Source: Chitinophagaceae bacterium (GTDB taxonomy: Bacteria; Bacteroidota; Bacteroidia; Chitinophagales; Chitinophagaceae). Taken from it: a stretch of 64,000 bases of DNA. Below the pieces are notes generated by a model. The model made no database searches. It saw only the letters and a program-made list of their open reading frames with translations, and was not told the origin of the DNA. Shown here one piece after another: positions 37,936-49,752 of the stretch; the stretch's first letter is position 1, and each line of letters begins with the position of its first letter. A program made the position numbers and the translations under genes. The stretch spans positions 1-64,000 of the forward strand of contig JAOAGO010000009.1 in NCBI GenBank assembly GCA_026415715.1, in the 5' to 3' direction.

Positions 37936-38922
37936 TTATGCAAGCAGTAATTCGCTTTCATGCATAAGCTTTTCTTTGGAAACGGATACCGTTCCTACTT
38001 CTTCGCAAACCAGTCCGCCGGCTATGTTAGCCATCTCGGCCATCAGGTGTATATTTTGCGTGGCGGCATACACGAGCGAAGCCACGGCAATAACCGTATC
38101 ACCGGCGCCTGAAACATCTGATATATTTCGCAGATGAGAAGGAATCCATGCGGACTGTTTGCCGTCATGATAATATACACCTTTTTCAGAAAGTGTTATC
38201 AAACTGATTTTATGCTGTAGTAATGAATGTAATTTTTTATGTATCGTTTCCAGTAACTCACAACTCACTTCTTCATCCATTATATTCAGGGCCTCTTTCA
38301 CTTCTTTTAAGTTAGGCTTAAAAATATCAGCAAAGCGATATGAAAAAAAATTCTTCCGCTTCGGATCCACTGCAGTTAAAATATTTTTTTCGCGGCAAAG
38401 TGTAATGATTTCAGTAATTACATTTTCCGTAAGAACTCCTTTGTTATAATCCTGAAATATAAGAACGTCCGGATGCACTGTAGTAATGAAGTGCCGAACG
38501 GAATACAAGAATTCCCGTTCTTCATCCGGCGTTAAAACATCGGTGACTTCATCATCAATCCGAAGCATTTGCTGATTACGACCGATAACCCGTATTTTAT
38601 TGGTGGTTTTTCGTCCGTCACTTTGAATCAATAGGGTTTGAATCTGTTTTTGTTGAAAAAGACCTTTGAGCACTTCTGCATCTGCATCATTACCTGTTAC
38701 GGAAAGAACGTAAGTTTCCACACCTAATGAATGACAATTCAGCGCCACGTTACCGGCGCCTCCCAGGCGGTATTCCTTGTGATGAAGAGAAACCACCGGT
38801 ACGGGGGCTTCCGGCGAGATGCGTTCTACTTTTCCCCACATATATGTATCCAGCATCACATCGCCAAGTACGCCTACCTTTAGGGATGCAATTTTTTCAA
38901 AAACATTTTGTAGCATGGCCAT
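37936..38922 (-). CDS. D-glycero-beta-D-manno-heptose-7-phosphate kinase (PfkB family)
   Basis: 328 residues, corresponding to domain I of HldE/RfaE only. The N-terminal substrate region (GDVMLDTYMWGKVERISPEAPVPVV), the GGAGNVALN block and the catalytic GAGDTVIAVASL near 270 are typical. The cytidylyl/adenylyl-transferase domain II is absent, as in two-gene systems. It would phosphorylate heptose 7-phosphate for ADP-heptose in the lipopolysaccharide core. Other sugar kinases of the PfkB group are an alternative. No other heptose genes are nearby. Upstream gene: OmpH-like, 41 bases away. Confidence 0.85.
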   Translation of the reverse strand: MAMLQNVFEKIASLKVGVLGDVMLDTYMWGKVERISPEAPVPVVSLHHKEYRLGGAGNVALNCHSLGVETYVLSVTGNDADAEVLKGLFQQKQIQTLLIQSDGRKTTNKIRVIGRNQQMLRIDDEVTDVLTPDEEREFLYSVRHFITTVHPDVLIFQDYNKGVLTENVITEIITLCREKNILTAVDPKRKNFFSYRFADIFKPNLKEVKEALNIMDEEVSCELLETIHKKLHSLLQHKISLITLSEKGVYYHDGKQSAWIPSHLRNISDVSGAGDTVIAVASLVYAATQNIHLMAEMANIAGGLVCEEVGTVSVSKEKLMHESELLLA

Positions 38923-38963
38923 AAACAGAAAGGTAAAAATAAGCGGAAAGCGTGAAAATCGAT

Positions 38964-39590
38964 CTAAGGGCGATTTTCCTGTTTGATTTTTCCGGCAGTT
39001 TTGTAGAGCTCATTCAGTCCTTTTACAACGTCTGCGGTAATATTGTAGGCTGTATCTTTAAAATAAAACAAACCCTGTTCGTAGGATATGATATAAGAAT
39101 AATTTTTTGTTTTGTTGTAATCTTTTAAAAAAGCTTCTATTTTGGCTTTCACATCATTTTCTTTTCTTGCCTTCAGCTCAAAGTATTCCTGATCCAGTTG
39201 TTGCTTTCTGTTTTTGATTTCTTCTTCCATTTTTTTGAGTTCTTTACTGGCTTCGTTAAACTGAGCTTCTGTGAGCTTGCCTTCTTTAAGTTGATTTTGA
39301 TAAAACACATATTTCTGCTGCAGTCTTCTGGCCAGGTCGTCGATTTCGCGGTTTATTTCTTCCTCTTTTTTGGCCAGTTCCGATTTTATTTTTTTAACTA
39401 GTTCAAATTGATTGACCACGGAGTCCATTTCAAAATAAGCCATGCGGAAAGTACCTTTTTCTTTCAGGGTATCATCCAATGCTGCATTAATTTTTTTTGA
39501 AAAATTATTTTTTTTGAAAAAGAGGTGATAACAAAAATATCCCACAGCCAGAGTCAGGATGAAATTCCATATCAGAAGAAGACGCAACAT
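38964..39590 (-). CDS. OmpH/Skp-family periplasmic coiled-coil protein
   Basis: 208 residues. Residues 5-24 form an N-terminal membrane anchor. Residues about 50-175 are a long charged helix (LVKKIKSELAKKEEEINREIDDLARRLQ, then ELKKMEEEIKNRKQQLDQEY) predicted as a coiled coil, and the family shape is completed by the FAYFEMDSVV-like strand before it. Skp/OmpH chaperones hold unfolded outer-membrane proteins in the periplasm. The retained hydrophobic N-terminus without a clear cleavage site suggests this copy is anchored. It lies downstream of the rpoC terminator. Confidence 0.8.
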   Translation of the reverse strand: MLRLLLIWNFILTLAVGYFCYHLFFKKNNFSKKINAALDDTLKEKGTFRMAYFEMDSVVNQFELVKKIKSELAKKEEEINREIDDLARRLQQKYVFYQNQLKEGKLTEAQFNEASKELKKMEEEIKNRKQQLDQEYFELKARKENDVKAKIEAFLKDYNKTKNYSYIISYEQGLFYFKDTAYNITADVVKGLNELYKTAGKIKQENRP

Positions 39591-39680
39591 ATCAAAACAA
39601 ACGGCAAGTTAATTATTGGTTTTTATCTCTGAAATAGTTACAATTTTCTTTAGGAAACACTTAACACTCAGTAATAATAA

Positions 39681-39706
39681 AAAAGGGAGCCGGAAGCCCC
39701 CTTTTT
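39681..39706 (-). terminator. intrinsic terminator of rpoBC
   Basis: A stem of about 10 bp with one mismatch (39681-39690 with 39696-39706, loop of five) is followed by a T-rich tract on the minus strand. It lies 18 bases past the rpoC stop codon. Confidence 0.8.
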
Positions 39707-39723
39707 ATTGAATTTCCGTTAAT

Positions 39724-42700
39724 TTATTCCTCTTCATCAAATGACATTGCTTCACGTGTAGTTTGAAGCAATTCATACTCTTCCTTGCTTCCAACAATGA
39801 TATTTTCAAATTCGCGAAGTCCGGTTCCGGCAGGAATGGGATGTCCGGTGATTACATTTTCTTTCAGCCCCAGGAGTTCATCTGTTTTTCCGCTGATTGC
39901 GGCAGAAGACAAGACTTTTGTGGTTTCCTGGAAGGATGCGGCAGAAATCCAGCTTTGTACTCCCAACGAAGCTTTCGTTATACCCAGCAATGTAGGAGAG
40001 GAAGTGGCAGGCCTTGCATCCCTATATTGCACCAGTCGTTTGTCGTTTCGGCGCAAATAAGAATTCTCTTCGCGGATTTCCCGCAAGGTCACGATTTGAC
40101 CTACTTTCAGACGTGTGCTATCGCCCGCATCGGTAATCACTTTTTTATCAAAGATGTAATCATTTTCTTCAATGAATTCAAATTTATCCACCAGATCTTC
40201 TTCCAGGAATTTTGTATCACCGGGGTCTTTAATGGTTACTTTACGCATCATTTGACGCACGATAACTTCTATATGTTTGTCATTAATTTTCACGCCCTGA
40301 AGCCGGTACACTTCCTGAATTTCGTTTACTACATACTCCTGCACGGCAAACGGGCCTTTAATGGCCAGAATGTCGCTAGGGGCTATTTGACCGTCGCTCA
40401 AGGGGGCGCCGGCTTTCACATAATCACCGTCTTGGGCCAATATTTGGCGGGTAAGCGGAATAAGATATTTTTTCTGCATTCCGTCTTTTGCTTCTACAAT
40501 AATCTCCCGGTTGCCACGCTTGACGGCACCCAGCGTAACCACTCCGTCAATTTCCGAAACGATTGCGGGATTGCTCGGATTTCTGGCTTCAAACAGCTCG
40601 GTTACCCGTGGAAGACCGCCGGTAATATCTCTGAGCTTGCCTATCACTCTTGGAATTTTGGCAATAATCTGACCGGCTTTAATTTCATCACCTTCTTCTA
40701 TTACAATGTGGCTTCCGGTGGGCAGGTTATACGATTTCATTTCCCTGCCCTGAATGACTACAGCGGGGATTTTGGATTTATCTTTTGTTTCAATAACTAC
40801 TTTTTCACGATGTCCTGTTTGCTCATCAGCTTCTTCACGATAGGTAATTCCTTCAATAACATTTTCAAATTTAGCTACGCCATCGGTTTCGGAAATAATA
40901 ACGTTATTGAAGGGATCCCATGAGCAGATAACGTCACCTTTGTTGACACGTTGCCCGTCTTTAACGGCTAAGGTAGCACCATAAGGTATATTATTGGTAA
41001 TCAACAAGCGGTCATTCTTGGTATCAATGATTCTGACTTCGCCAGTTCGTCCGATTACCACCTGGACTTTATTTCCTTCATTATTGGTAAAGCTTACGGT
41101 TCGAAGTCCGTCAAACTGAATCACCCCATCAAATTTGGCTGTCAGTGTAGATTCGACGGAGGCCGATCCGGCCACCCCCCCTACGTGGAAGGTTCTTAGT
41201 GTAAGCTGAGTACCTGGCTCGCCGATAGATTGAGCAGCAATAATGCCAACGGCATCACCTTTTTGCGCCATGGATCCGGTAGCTAAATTCCTTCCGTAGC
41301 ATTTTATACACACTCCTCTTCGGCTTTCACAGGTAAGAACGGAACGTATTTCAACGGTTTCGATTCCGGAATCTTCAATTCGTCGGGCAATTTCAGCCGT
41401 GATTTCTTCACCGGCCGAAATAATCAACTCATCAGTAATCGGGTCATATACGTCATGAAGGGAAGTTCTTCCCTCAATACGATCTGCAAGAGGTTCAATA
41501 ACGTCTTCATTATCCTTTAAGGCCGAAATGGCTATGCCCCGTAAAGTTCCGCAGTCTTCTTCGGTAATTACAACGTCCTGTGCCACATCTACCAACCTAC
41601 GAGTCAGATATCCCGCATCTGCGGTTTTCAGTGCGGTATCGGCAAGACCCTTACGGGCGCCATGGGTAGAAATAAAGTAATCTAATACATTCAAACCGGC
41701 TTTAAAGTTAGAGAGGATGGGATTTTCTATAATTTCACTTCCGGTTGAACCTGATTTTCGCGGTTTGGCCATAAGGCCTCTGATTCCGGCCAACTGTTTG
41801 ATTTGTTGTTTTGAACCCCTGGCGCCGGAATCCAGCATCATAAATACCGAATTGAACCCCTGTTTGTCGTTGGAAAGGTCACGAATCAAAGATTCCGTGA
41901 TTCGGGTGTCCACGCGGCTCCAGATATCTACAATCTGATTGTATCTCTCGTTATTCGTAATTAATCCGTTATTATAATTTTCCCACACTTCTTCTACTTC
42001 ATTTTTGGCCTGCTCCAGCAATTCTTCCTTGATTTCCGGAACAATGAGGTCGTTTATGTTGAAAGAGAGTCCCCCTTCAAATGCCATCCGGAAACCAAGC
42101 GTTTTTATATCATCAAGAAAACGGGCTGTTTTGGGAACATCGGTTACACGAATAATATCTCCGATAATTTCACGCAGGTTTTTCTTGGTCAGCAGTGCGT
42201 TTACGAATCCTACCTCGGCCGGAACATATTGGTTAAATATCACACGTCCTACAGTGGTTTCTATCATCTTATGCTCCAGCAGCCCGTCGGCGTTTCTGAT
42301 ATTGGTTTTCACCTTGATCCAGGCATGCAAATCAACCTTCTTTTCATTATAAGCAATGATGACTTCTTCGGGCGAATAAAACACCATTCCCTCTCCTTTA
42401 ACAGGTTCTGCTGGCGTACTTCTTTTGCCTTTGGTAATATAATACAATCCTAATACCATATCCTGAGAAGGAAGTGTAATCGGTGTTCCGTTTTGAGGAT
42501 TCAGAATGTTGTGAGAGGCCAGCATTAACAACTGCGCTTCCAGAATAGCGGCGTTGCTCAGTGGTACATGAACAGCCATCTGGTCGCCGTCAAAGTCGGC
42601 ATTGAAGGCGGTACAAACCAACGGATGAAGCTGTATGGCCTTACCCTCAATTAATTTAGGCTGAAATGCCTGAATGGAAAGCCTGTGAAGCGTAGGAGCA

Positions 42701-44016
42701 CGGTTTAACAGTACCGGGTGGCCTTTCAGAATATTTTCCAGAATATCCCAAACAACGGCTTCTTTTTTATCTACCAGCTTGCGGGCTGATTTTACGGTTT
42801 TTACTATGCCCCGTTCAATAAGCCTTCGAATGATAAAGGGCTTGAATAATTCGGCGGCCATATCTTTCGGCAACCCGCATTCATGCAATTTCAGCTCGGG
42901 TCCTACTACAATTACAGAACGCCCGGAATAATCCACTCGTTTTCCCAGCAAATTTTGGCGGAAGCGCCCTTGTTTTCCTTTTAACACATCGCTGAGCGAT
43001 TTCAGCGCTCTGCCTCCTTCTGCCTTTACAGCATTGGATTTCCTGCTGTTGTCAAACAAAGAGTCAACAGCTTCCTGTAACATTCTTTTTTCGTTTCGAA
43101 GAATGACCTCCGGTGCTTTGATTTCCAGAAGCCGCTTCAGACGATTATTTCGTATAATCACCCGACGGTACAGGTCGTTCAGGTCGGATGACGCGAAACG
43201 TCCGCCATCAAGCGGAACCAAAGGACGTAATTCAGGGGGAATTACGGGAATATACTGCATAACCATCCATTCAGGACGGTTGGTAACTCGGGTATTGGCA
43301 TCACGGAAAGCCTCTACCACGCTAAGTCGCTTTAATGCATCTGCTTTTCTTTGCTGTGATGTTTCGTTCGCCGCTGCGTTTCGCAAGTCGTACGACAACT
43401 GGTCCAGATCAATTCTGGCCAGCATATCATGAATGGCTTCGGCGCCCATCTTAGCTATAAATTTATTCGGGTCATCATCGGGCAAATATTGATTATCTTT
43501 CGGAAGCGATTCAATAATTTCAAGATATTCTTCTTCCGTAAGCAGGTCTCCCGTATTTTGTCCTTTTTCGGCCCGAATACCGGGCTGTATCACCACATAC
43601 CGCTCATAATAGATAATAGATTCCAGTTTCTTGGAACTCATCCCCAAAAGATAACCGATTTTGTTTGGCAGAGATTTAAAGTACCAGATATGCACTACCG
43701 GTACCACGAGTTTAATATGCCCCATGCGTTCTCTGCGCACTTTCTTTTCCGTAACTTCCACTCCGCATCGATCGCAAACAATCCCTTTGTAGCGAATACG
43801 TTTATATTTACCGCAGGCACACTCATAATCTTTTACCGGTCCGAAAATTCTTTCACAGAACAAACCGTCTCTTTCGGGTTTATAAGTTCGGTAGTTTATG
43901 GTTTCCGGCTTTAATACTTCTCCGTAGCTTTTTTCCAGAATAGAGTCAGGAGAAGCCAGGCTGATTGTTATTCTGGTAAAATCCGGACGGGGGCGATTCT
44001 CTTTTTTTTGTGCCAT
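39724..44016 (-). CDS. rpoC: DNA-directed RNA polymerase subunit beta'
   Basis: 1430 residues. The active-site Mg motif NADFDGDQ is present near residue 465. The N-terminal zinc cysteines ([22 protein letters not shown]) and the second zinc site ([15 protein letters not shown]) are intact. The trigger-loop and bridge regions ([13 protein letters not shown]) follow. It is 73 bases downstream of rpoB on the same strand and ends at a strong terminator. Several antisense open frames inside it are shadows. Confidence 0.99.
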   Translation of the reverse strand: MAQKKENRPRPDFTRITISLASPDSILEKSYGEVLKPETINYRTYKPERDGLFCERIFGPVKDYECACGKYKRIRYKGIVCDRCGVEVTEKKVRRERMGHIKLVVPVVHIWYFKSLPNKIGYLLGMSSKKLESIIYYERYVVIQPGIRAEKGQNTGDLLTEEEYLEIIESLPKDNQYLPDDDPNKFIAKMGAEAIHDMLARIDLDQLSYDLRNAAANETSQQRKADALKRLSVVEAFRDANTRVTNRPEWMVMQYIPVIPPELRPLVPLDGGRFASSDLNDLYRRVIIRNNRLKRLLEIKAPEVILRNEKRMLQEAVDSLFDNSRKSNAVKAEGGRALKSLSDVLKGKQGRFRQNLLGKRVDYSGRSVIVVGPELKLHECGLPKDMAAELFKPFIIRRLIERGIVKTVKSARKLVDKKEAVVWDILENILKGHPVLLNRAPTLHRLSIQAFQPKLIEGKAIQLHPLVCTAFNADFDGDQMAVHVPLSNAAILEAQLLMLASHNILNPQNGTPITLPSQDMVLGLYYITKGKRSTPAEPVKGEGMVFYSPEEVIIAYNEKKVDLHAWIKVKTNIRNADGLLEHKMIETTVGRVIFNQYVPAEVGFVNALLTKKNLREIIGDIIRVTDVPKTARFLDDIKTLGFRMAFEGGLSFNINDLIVPEIKEELLEQAKNEVEEVWENYNNGLITNNERYNQIVDIWSRVDTRITESLIRDLSNDKQGFNSVFMMLDSGARGSKQQIKQLAGIRGLMAKPRKSGSTGSEIIENPILSNFKAGLNVLDYFISTHGARKGLADTALKTADAGYLTRRLVDVAQDVVITEEDCGTLRGIAISALKDNEDVIEPLADRIEGRTSLHDVYDPITDELIISAGEEITAEIARRIEDSGIETVEIRSVLTCESRRGVCIKCYGRNLATGSMAQKGDAVGIIAAQSIGEPGTQLTLRTFHVGGVAGSASVESTLTAKFDGVIQFDGLRTVSFTNNEGNKVQVVIGRTGEVRIIDTKNDRLLITNNIPYGATLAVKDGQRVNKGDVICSWDPFNNVIISETDGVAKFENVIEGITYREEADEQTGHREKVVIETKDKSKIPAVVIQGREMKSYNLPTGSHIVIEEGDEIKAGQIIAKIPRVIGKLRDITGGLPRVTELFEARNPSNPAIVSEIDGVVTLGAVKRGNREIIVEAKDGMQKKYLIPLTRQILAQDGDYVKAGAPLSDGQIAPSDILAIKGPFAVQEYVVNEIQEVYRLQGVKINDKHIEVIVRQMMRKVTIKDPGDTKFLEEDLVDKFEFIEENDYIFDKKVITDAGDSTRLKVGQIVTLREIREENSYLRRNDKRLVQYRDARPATSSPTLLGITKASLGVQSWISAASFQETTKVLSSAAISGKTDELLGLKENVITGHPIPAGTGLREFENIIVGSKEEYELLQTTREAMSFDEEE

Positions 44017-44089
44017 ACAATTTGAAACTATTTTGTACTGTTTAAAAAAATGAAAACCTGATATTAAGGCAATGAATTTTCAGGTGATG

Positions 44090-47000
44090 TTATTCTTTGT
44101 TTTTATTATCAAATTTTAAATCAACGCCCAAACCTCGCAGCTCGTGCACCAACACGTTGAATGATTCAGGAACTCCGGGCTTGGGGATGTTATCTCCTTT
44201 CACTATTGCCTCGTAGGTTTTTGCCCGGCCTACAATGTCGTCAGATTTAATTGTAAGCAGTTCCTGAAGTATGTTGGATGCACCGAATGCCTCCAGTGCC
44301 CAAACTTCCATTTCACCGAATCGCTGGCCGCCGAATTGTGCCTTACCTCCCAGAGGTTGCTGAGTAATTAAGCTATATGGGCCAATGGAGCGGGCATGCA
44401 TTTTATCATCCACCATGTGATGAAGCTTCAACATGTAAATTACACCTACGGTTGCCTTCTGGTGAAATCGTTCACCCGTTTCACCATCGTAAAGATAAGT
44501 GTGACCATACATGGGTATTCCGGCTTTCTCGCAATATTCAGCAATTTCATCTAAGGATGCTCCGTCGAAAATGGGTGTGGCAAAGTTTATGTTTAACTTG
44601 TATCCCGCCCAACCTAATATCGTTTCATAAATCTGGCCAAGATTCATCCGACTGGGAACACCCAGAGGATTCAACACAATATCAACCGGCGTTCCGTCTT
44701 CCATAAAGGGCATATCCTCTTCACGAACAATTTTTGCCACTATCCCTTTATTTCCATGACGGCCGGCCATCTTGTCGCCTACTTTCAGCTTTCGTTTCAC
44801 TGCCAGATATACTTTGGCCAGTTTTAATACGCCGGCCGGTAATTCATCACCGATACTTATGTTGAATTTTTCCCGCTTATATCTTCCCAACTCTTCATTA
44901 TACTTTATGTTATAGTTGTGCAACAAGGTATTTACATATTCATCTAGTTTTTTGTCTCCGGTCCATCCCAGCGGATTAATGGTGGTATAGTCAAGATTTC
45001 GCAGATTTTTTTCCGTGAACTTTGCCCCTTTGGCAATCTGAATTTCTCCGAAATGATTGCTTACGCCGGCAGAAGTTTTATCCTTTAATAAGGTGACTAA
45101 TTTCTGAATCAGTATATCTTTCAGTTCGCTTTGGTTTTTCTCGTGTGTTTTTTCTATTTTCTCCAGCGCTGCTTTTTCTCTGATCTTCGAATTTTTATCT
45201 TTTTTGGCTCTTTGGAAAAGCTTTTTATTAATTACCACACCTTCCACTCCATTTGGAGCTTTCAGCGAAGCATCTTTGGCATCACCGGCCTTATCTCCGA
45301 ATATAGCTCTTAACAGTTTTTCTTCAGGTGTGGGATCGCTTTCGCCCTTTGGCGTAATTTTTCCGATAAGAATATCACCCTCTTTTACATAAGCACCTAT
45401 CCGGATAATTCCGTTTTCATCGAGGTCTTTCGTGGCTTCTTCCGAAACATTCGGAATATCGGGAGTTAATTCTTCTTCTCCCAGTTTGGTATCTCTGACT
45501 TCCAGTTCATATTCGGAAATGTGTATGGAGGTAAACAGATCTTCCTTTACTACCCTTTCACTGATAACAATTGCATCTTCAAAGTTGTAACCTTTCCATG
45601 GCATGAAAGCCACTTTCAGATTTTTACCAAGAGCCAGTTCTCCGTTTTTTACAGCATATCCTTCGGTGAGAAAATCTCCTTTTTTTACTTTCTGGCCCTT
45701 CTTTACGGCGGGTTTCAGATTGATACAGGTTTCCTGGTTGGTTTTGGTGAACTTGGTAAGTTTATAAACTTTCAGATCGTCTTCAAAACTCACCAGACGC
45801 TCCATTTCATCACGGATGTAACGCACATGGATTTCATTGGCGTCCACATATTCCACCACACCGTCGCCTTCAGCATGTATCTGAATTCGGGCATCCCGTG
45901 CAGCCTTGCTTTCCAGCCCGGTTCCGACAATGGGAACGTCTGGACGAATCAACGGAACAGCCTGCCGTTGCATGTTAGAGCCCATCAAAGCCCGGTTCGC
46001 GTCGTCGTGTTCCAAGAAGGGAATCAACGAAGCGCTGAGGCCTACAATCTGATTGGGCGCAACGTCCATGTATTCTACTTCATTTTTATCCAACAACGGG
46101 AAATCTCCGGACACCCGACTCACCACTTTATCATCAATGAATTCGCCTTTTTCATTCAATCTGGAATTAGCCTGCGCAATCTTGGCCACATCTTCTTCTT
46201 CAGCGCTCAGATACACTAATTTCTGCATATCTACTTTTCCATTCTCCACTTTTCTGTAAGGCGTTTCAATAAAGCCCATGTTATTAATCTTGGCATGAAC
46301 GCACAAAGTAGAGATGAGTCCGATGTTTGGCCCCTCGGGAGTTTCTATGGTACAAAGGCGGCCGTAGTGCGAATAGTGAACATCTCTCACTTCAAAACCG
46401 GCTCGCTCACGGCTTAATCCGCCCGGCCCCAATGCGGATATACGTCTTTTGTGTGTAATTTCACTTAACGGATTTGTTTGGTCAAGAAACTGTGATAATT
46501 GTGAGGTACCGAAGAAAGAATTGATGACAGAAGACAGGGTTCTTGCATTAATTAAATCAACCGGCGTAAACACTTCATTGTCCCTTACATTCATCCGTTC
46601 GCGGATTGTTCGGGCCATACGGGCCAAACCCACGCCAAACTGCGCATAAAGTTGTTCACCTACCGTACGCACCCTACGGTTGCTTAAATGATCAATATCA
46701 TCAATTTCGGCTTTACCGTTTGTGAGTTTAACAAGGTATTTGATAATTTGAATAATATCTTCCTTGGTAAGCGTTCTTTTATCCAGCGGCAGATCAATGT
46801 TGAGCTTTCTGTTTATTTTATAACGACCCACTTCGCCTAAATCATAGCGCTTGTCACTAAAGAAAAGTTTATCAATAATACCTCGCGCCGTTTCATTATC
46901 AGGGGCATCAGCACCGCGGAGTTGCCGGTAAATAAATTGGACCGCTTCCAGTTCGCTGTTGGATGTATCTTTATTCAGCGTATTATAGATAATGGCATAG

Positions 47001-47908
47001 TCTCCTCCCACGTCTTCGCGCTGAATGAAAATGCTTTTTACATCCATTTCTAGAATGGTTTCAATCGCCGCTTCATCCAACACGGTATCTCTTTCCAGAA
47101 CAATTTCATTTCGTTCAATAGAAACCACTTCACCGGTATCTTCGTCCACAAAATCTTCGACCCAGGTACGTAACACCCGGGCAGCCAATCGCTTTCCGAT
47201 ATATTTCTTAATTGTTTTTTTATCAACCACCACTTCGTCGGCCATGCCGAACAGCTCAAGAATATCTTTATCCGTTTCATATCCTATGGCCCGCAGCAAA
47301 GTAGTAACGGGGAATTTCTTTTTCCGGTCTATGTAAGCATACATCACGTTATTGATATCTGTGGCGAACTCCATCCATGCACCCTTAAAAGGTATCACAC
47401 GGGCCGAATAAATCTTTGTTCCATTAGGATGTATGGATTGTCCGAAAAAGACTCCTGGCGAACGATGAAGTTGGGATACCACCACCCGTTCAGCTCCATT
47501 GATAACAAATGTACCCCGGGGTGTCATATAGGGAATGTTGCCCAGAAATACATCCTGAACTATCGTTTGGAAATCCACATGTTCTTCGTCATTACAGCTC
47601 AGACGAAGCTTCGCTTTCAGAGGCACGGAATACGTCAGGCCTCTTTCCATACACTCTTCTATGGTGTATCTGGGCGGATCAATAAAGTAATCCAAAAACT
47701 CCAGTACAAAAATGTTTCGGGTATCCGAAATAGGAAAGTTTTCTTTAAATACCCGGAAAAGTCCCTCATTGTTTCTTTTGTCAGGTGTTGTTTCCAACTG
47801 AAAGAACTCCTTAAATGATTGGATTTGTACCTCCAGAAGATCGGGCGCTTCGGCCAGATGCTTGATTTTTCCGAAACTTACCCTTTGATTCAGTTTTGTA
47901 GAAGACAT
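44090..47908 (-). CDS. rpoB: DNA-directed RNA polymerase subunit beta
   Basis: 1272 residues. All core blocks are visible, including the rifampicin region ([30 protein letters not shown]). The residues equivalent to E. coli D516, H526 and S531 are the sensitive types. The C-terminus contains [14 protein letters not shown] and the beta/beta' contact region. Unlike in most bacteria, rplL is not the direct upstream neighbour: a gene on the other strand (48158-49108) lies between. rpoB has its own promoter (48060-48090) and a leader of about 145 bases with hairpins. Confidence 0.99.
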   Translation of the reverse strand: MSSTKLNQRVSFGKIKHLAEAPDLLEVQIQSFKEFFQLETTPDKRNNEGLFRVFKENFPISDTRNIFVLEFLDYFIDPPRYTIEECMERGLTYSVPLKAKLRLSCNDEEHVDFQTIVQDVFLGNIPYMTPRGTFVINGAERVVVSQLHRSPGVFFGQSIHPNGTKIYSARVIPFKGAWMEFATDINNVMYAYIDRKKKFPVTTLLRAIGYETDKDILELFGMADEVVVDKKTIKKYIGKRLAARVLRTWVEDFVDEDTGEVVSIERNEIVLERDTVLDEAAIETILEMDVKSIFIQREDVGGDYAIIYNTLNKDTSNSELEAVQFIYRQLRGADAPDNETARGIIDKLFFSDKRYDLGEVGRYKINRKLNIDLPLDKRTLTKEDIIQIIKYLVKLTNGKAEIDDIDHLSNRRVRTVGEQLYAQFGVGLARMARTIRERMNVRDNEVFTPVDLINARTLSSVINSFFGTSQLSQFLDQTNPLSEITHKRRISALGPGGLSRERAGFEVRDVHYSHYGRLCTIETPEGPNIGLISTLCVHAKINNMGFIETPYRKVENGKVDMQKLVYLSAEEEDVAKIAQANSRLNEKGEFIDDKVVSRVSGDFPLLDKNEVEYMDVAPNQIVGLSASLIPFLEHDDANRALMGSNMQRQAVPLIRPDVPIVGTGLESKAARDARIQIHAEGDGVVEYVDANEIHVRYIRDEMERLVSFEDDLKVYKLTKFTKTNQETCINLKPAVKKGQKVKKGDFLTEGYAVKNGELALGKNLKVAFMPWKGYNFEDAIVISERVVKEDLFTSIHISEYELEVRDTKLGEEELTPDIPNVSEEATKDLDENGIIRIGAYVKEGDILIGKITPKGESDPTPEEKLLRAIFGDKAGDAKDASLKAPNGVEGVVINKKLFQRAKKDKNSKIREKAALEKIEKTHEKNQSELKDILIQKLVTLLKDKTSAGVSNHFGEIQIAKGAKFTEKNLRNLDYTTINPLGWTGDKKLDEYVNTLLHNYNIKYNEELGRYKREKFNISIGDELPAGVLKLAKVYLAVKRKLKVGDKMAGRHGNKGIVAKIVREEDMPFMEDGTPVDIVLNPLGVPSRMNLGQIYETILGWAGYKLNINFATPIFDGASLDEIAEYCEKAGIPMYGHTYLYDGETGERFHQKATVGVIYMLKLHHMVDDKMHARSIGPYSLITQQPLGGKAQFGGQRFGEMEVWALEAFGASNILQELLTIKSDDIVGRAKTYEAIVKGDNIPKPGVPESFNVLVHELRGLGVDLKFDNKNKE

Positions 47909-47957
47909 AATGTTTAAAAAAAACCGGTTTTATTACTTTTATAAAAAAAACATAAAA

Positions 47958-48017
47958 CACATGTAATCTCTTGCTCAGATTAAACAAGAGTTATTGAGTA
48001 TCATAAACTTACATGTG
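47958..48017 (-). ncRNA. structured leader of rpoBC mRNA
   Basis: Between the predicted rpoB transcript start (near 48053) and the rpoB ATG lies a nested fold. A perfect 9-bp outer stem (CACATGTAA 47958-47966 with TTACATGTG 48009-48017) encloses a 6-bp hairpin (CTCTTG 47968-47973 with CAAGAG 47985-47990). A role in autoregulation of beta/beta' is a guess; no known leader family is recognised. Confidence 0.45.
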
Positions 48018-48059
48018 CTTTGGGATTTCAAAATAAATTTTGGCCAAAATAAAGAACTG

Positions 48060-48090
48060 CAAAGGTAAAGAAATATTGTAATTTTCCAAG
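48060..48090 (-). promoter_or_regulatory. rpoBC promoter, Bacteroidota type
   Basis: On the minus strand CTTG (48090-48087), 19 bases, then TACCTTTG (48067-48060). The -7 box equals that of the rRNA and rplK promoters. It implies a leader of about 145 bases before rpoB. Confidence 0.72.
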
Positions 48091-48157
48091 AAAAGTTTAA
48101 TTAAGATAATTTTCCATATTTACTTTTTTTATTAAAGTGTTATTTTGTGCGAAGAAT

Positions 48158-49108
48158 ATGGATGTCAAGAAATTTTTTGAGGATTATTTTTCTTTTACGA
48201 AAAAAGAAAGAATAGCCGTTTTGGTAATGACAAGCATTATCATTATGCTAACTATTTTACCGGAATTCATCGCTAAAAATAATAATCCTTTATTAATAAC
48301 TGAAAAAGATACTTCGTGGTTATCGTTTAAAAAACCGGTATATCAAAATCATTCAAGGTATCAACAGGATGATGAATTTTCAGGAAGTGTTCAATATGAA
48401 CCTTCTTCCAGCAATTATTTTTTTGAAGAAAAACCTGGCGAGCTTTTTATATTTGACCCAAATACGTTATCACGCGAAGGATGGCGCAAACTGGGCATCA
48501 GTGAAAAAACCATAAGAACTATCCAAAATTATCTGAATAAAGGCGGAAGATTCCGCAAACCGGAAGACTTAAAAAAAATTTACGGTTTCAGAATACAGGA
48601 TTTCGAAAGATTAAGTCCCTATATTCAGATTGTAGCCATGCAAAAATCAACGGAAGCTTCTGCTGCAAATCTTTCACCCCAAAACACCGCCCGGCCTGTC
48701 CGGTCTATCAGGATAATTGACATCAATACCGCCGACTCGGCAGACTTTATTTTACTGCCGGGTATTGGAGAAAAACTATCTGCAAGAATTGTCGCCTTCC
48801 GGAATAAACTGGGCGGATTTTATTCAATACAACAGATAGCCGAAACATACGGCCTTCACGATTCTGTATTTCAAAAAATAAAGCCCTACCTCAGCGTGAG
48901 CCCTTCTGCCGTGAAGAAAATAAACATTAATAAAGCAACCTTGGAGGAATTAAAAGCACATCCCTACATCCGCTATTACAATGCTAAAGCAATTATTGCA
49001 TATCGTGAACAGCATGGTTTTTTTGAAAAAACGGAAGATCTAAAAAAAATTATGATAATCAGCGAAGAGTCTTATCAAAAAATGGCGCCTTATTTGACAA
49101 CTCAATAA
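48158..49108 (+). CDS. ComEA-like membrane protein with three helix-hairpin-helix units
   Basis: 316 residues from the ATG at 48158. A membrane helix lies at about 19-38, then a linker. Three HHH units follow at about 98-160 (FDPNTLSREGWRKLG), 187-247 (IDINTADSADFILLPGIGEKLSARIVAFR) and 253-313 (ININKATLEELKAHPYI). The middle one has the classic ComEA loop LPGIG. ComEA binds incoming DNA in the periplasm during natural transformation; such proteins in Bacteroidota are mostly untested. The gene sits on the plus strand between rplL and rpoB, a place normally free of genes. A frame extension to 48137 adds seven residues and is less likely. Confidence 0.83.
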   Translation: MDVKKFFEDYFSFTKKERIAVLVMTSIIIMLTILPEFIAKNNNPLLITEKDTSWLSFKKPVYQNHSRYQQDDEFSGSVQYEPSSSNYFFEEKPGELFIFDPNTLSREGWRKLGISEKTIRTIQNYLNKGGRFRKPEDLKKIYGFRIQDFERLSPYIQIVAMQKSTEASAANLSPQNTARPVRSIRIIDINTADSADFILLPGIGEKLSARIVAFRNKLGGFYSIQQIAETYGLHDSVFQKIKPYLSVSPSAVKKININKATLEELKAHPYIRYYNAKAIIAYREQHGFFEKTEDLKKIMIISEESYQKMAPYLTTQ

Positions 49109-49160
49109 TTACTCTGCAAGCAGGCGCTTTTCTTCAGATTTTTTTGGAATGGTTCAGCTA

Positions 49161-49208
49161 AAAAAAAAGCATCTGTTGAAAACATGAGGAAACAATTCAA
49201 CAGATGCT
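49161..49208 (-). terminator. strong terminator after rplL
   Basis: A perfect 13-bp stem (49168-49180 with 49196-49208, loop of 15) is followed on the minus strand by about eight Ts. It lies 53 bases past the rplL stop codon and separates the ribosomal protein operon from rpoBC. On the plus strand it lies after the ComEA-like gene, but there the T tract is poor. Confidence 0.85.
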
Positions 49209-49260
49209 TCTGAAAGTTTTCGGCCCTGAAGTTGAGGTAAAAAAGTATTGAATTTGAGAA

Positions 49261-49641
49261 TTAAACGATTTCAACTTCGGCACCGGCTTCTTTCAGTTTT
49301 GCGGCAATATCTTCTGCTTCAGCTTTGGATACACCTTCTTTGACATTTTTGGGTGCTCCGTCAACCAGTTCTTTGGCCTCTTTAAGACCCAGTCCGGTGA
49401 TTTCTTTTACTACTTTAACCACATTCAGCTTTGACGCACCACCGTTTTTCAATACAACGGTAAATGCGGTTTTTTCTTCGGTTGCAGCTCCGCCACCGGC
49501 TTCACCACCGGCACCGCTGACAACAACTGCCGCTGCTGCGGGCTCAATACCGTATTCTGTTTTCAGAATATCGGCTAATTCCTGTACTTCCTTTACCGTT
49601 AAGCCTACCAGGCTTTCTGCTAATGCTTTTACGTCTGCCAT
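49261..49641 (-). CDS. rplL: 50S ribosomal protein L7/L12
   Basis: 126 residues from the ATG at 49641 ([10 protein letters not shown]). The N-terminal dimer domain, an Ala/Gly-rich hinge (about 38-58) and the C-terminal factor-binding domain ([38 protein letters not shown]) are clear. It forms the stalk that recruits translation GTPases. A nine-residue upstream extension of the frame is not supported by the family. Follows rplJ; strong terminator after it. Confidence 0.97.
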   Translation of the reverse strand: MADVKALAESLVGLTVKEVQELADILKTEYGIEPAAAAVVVSGAGGEAGGGAATEEKTAFTVVLKNGGASKLNVVKVVKEITGLGLKEAKELVDGAPKNVKEGVSKAEAEDIAAKLKEAGAEVEIV

Positions 49642-49752
49642 GTTTTTTACATTTTTTCCCGTCTTCATTTTCGCTTATTGCGAATCCGACGGATGATTAA
49701 AAAAAATTGTTTATGGTAAAACCGGAAAACGATCCGGTATTATACCCTTGAT

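Noticed and set aside
39763-40923. 386-codon open frame on the plus strand inside rpoC
   Set aside because: It is antisense to a certain gene, has no recognisable domain, and follows the codon pattern of rpoC on the other strand.
45521-46219. 232-codon open frame on the plus strand inside rpoB
   Set aside because: Antisense shadow of rpoB with no family signature.
49641-49668. Nine-residue N-terminal extension of rplL
   Set aside because: The family starts at the internal Met ([10 protein letters not shown]).
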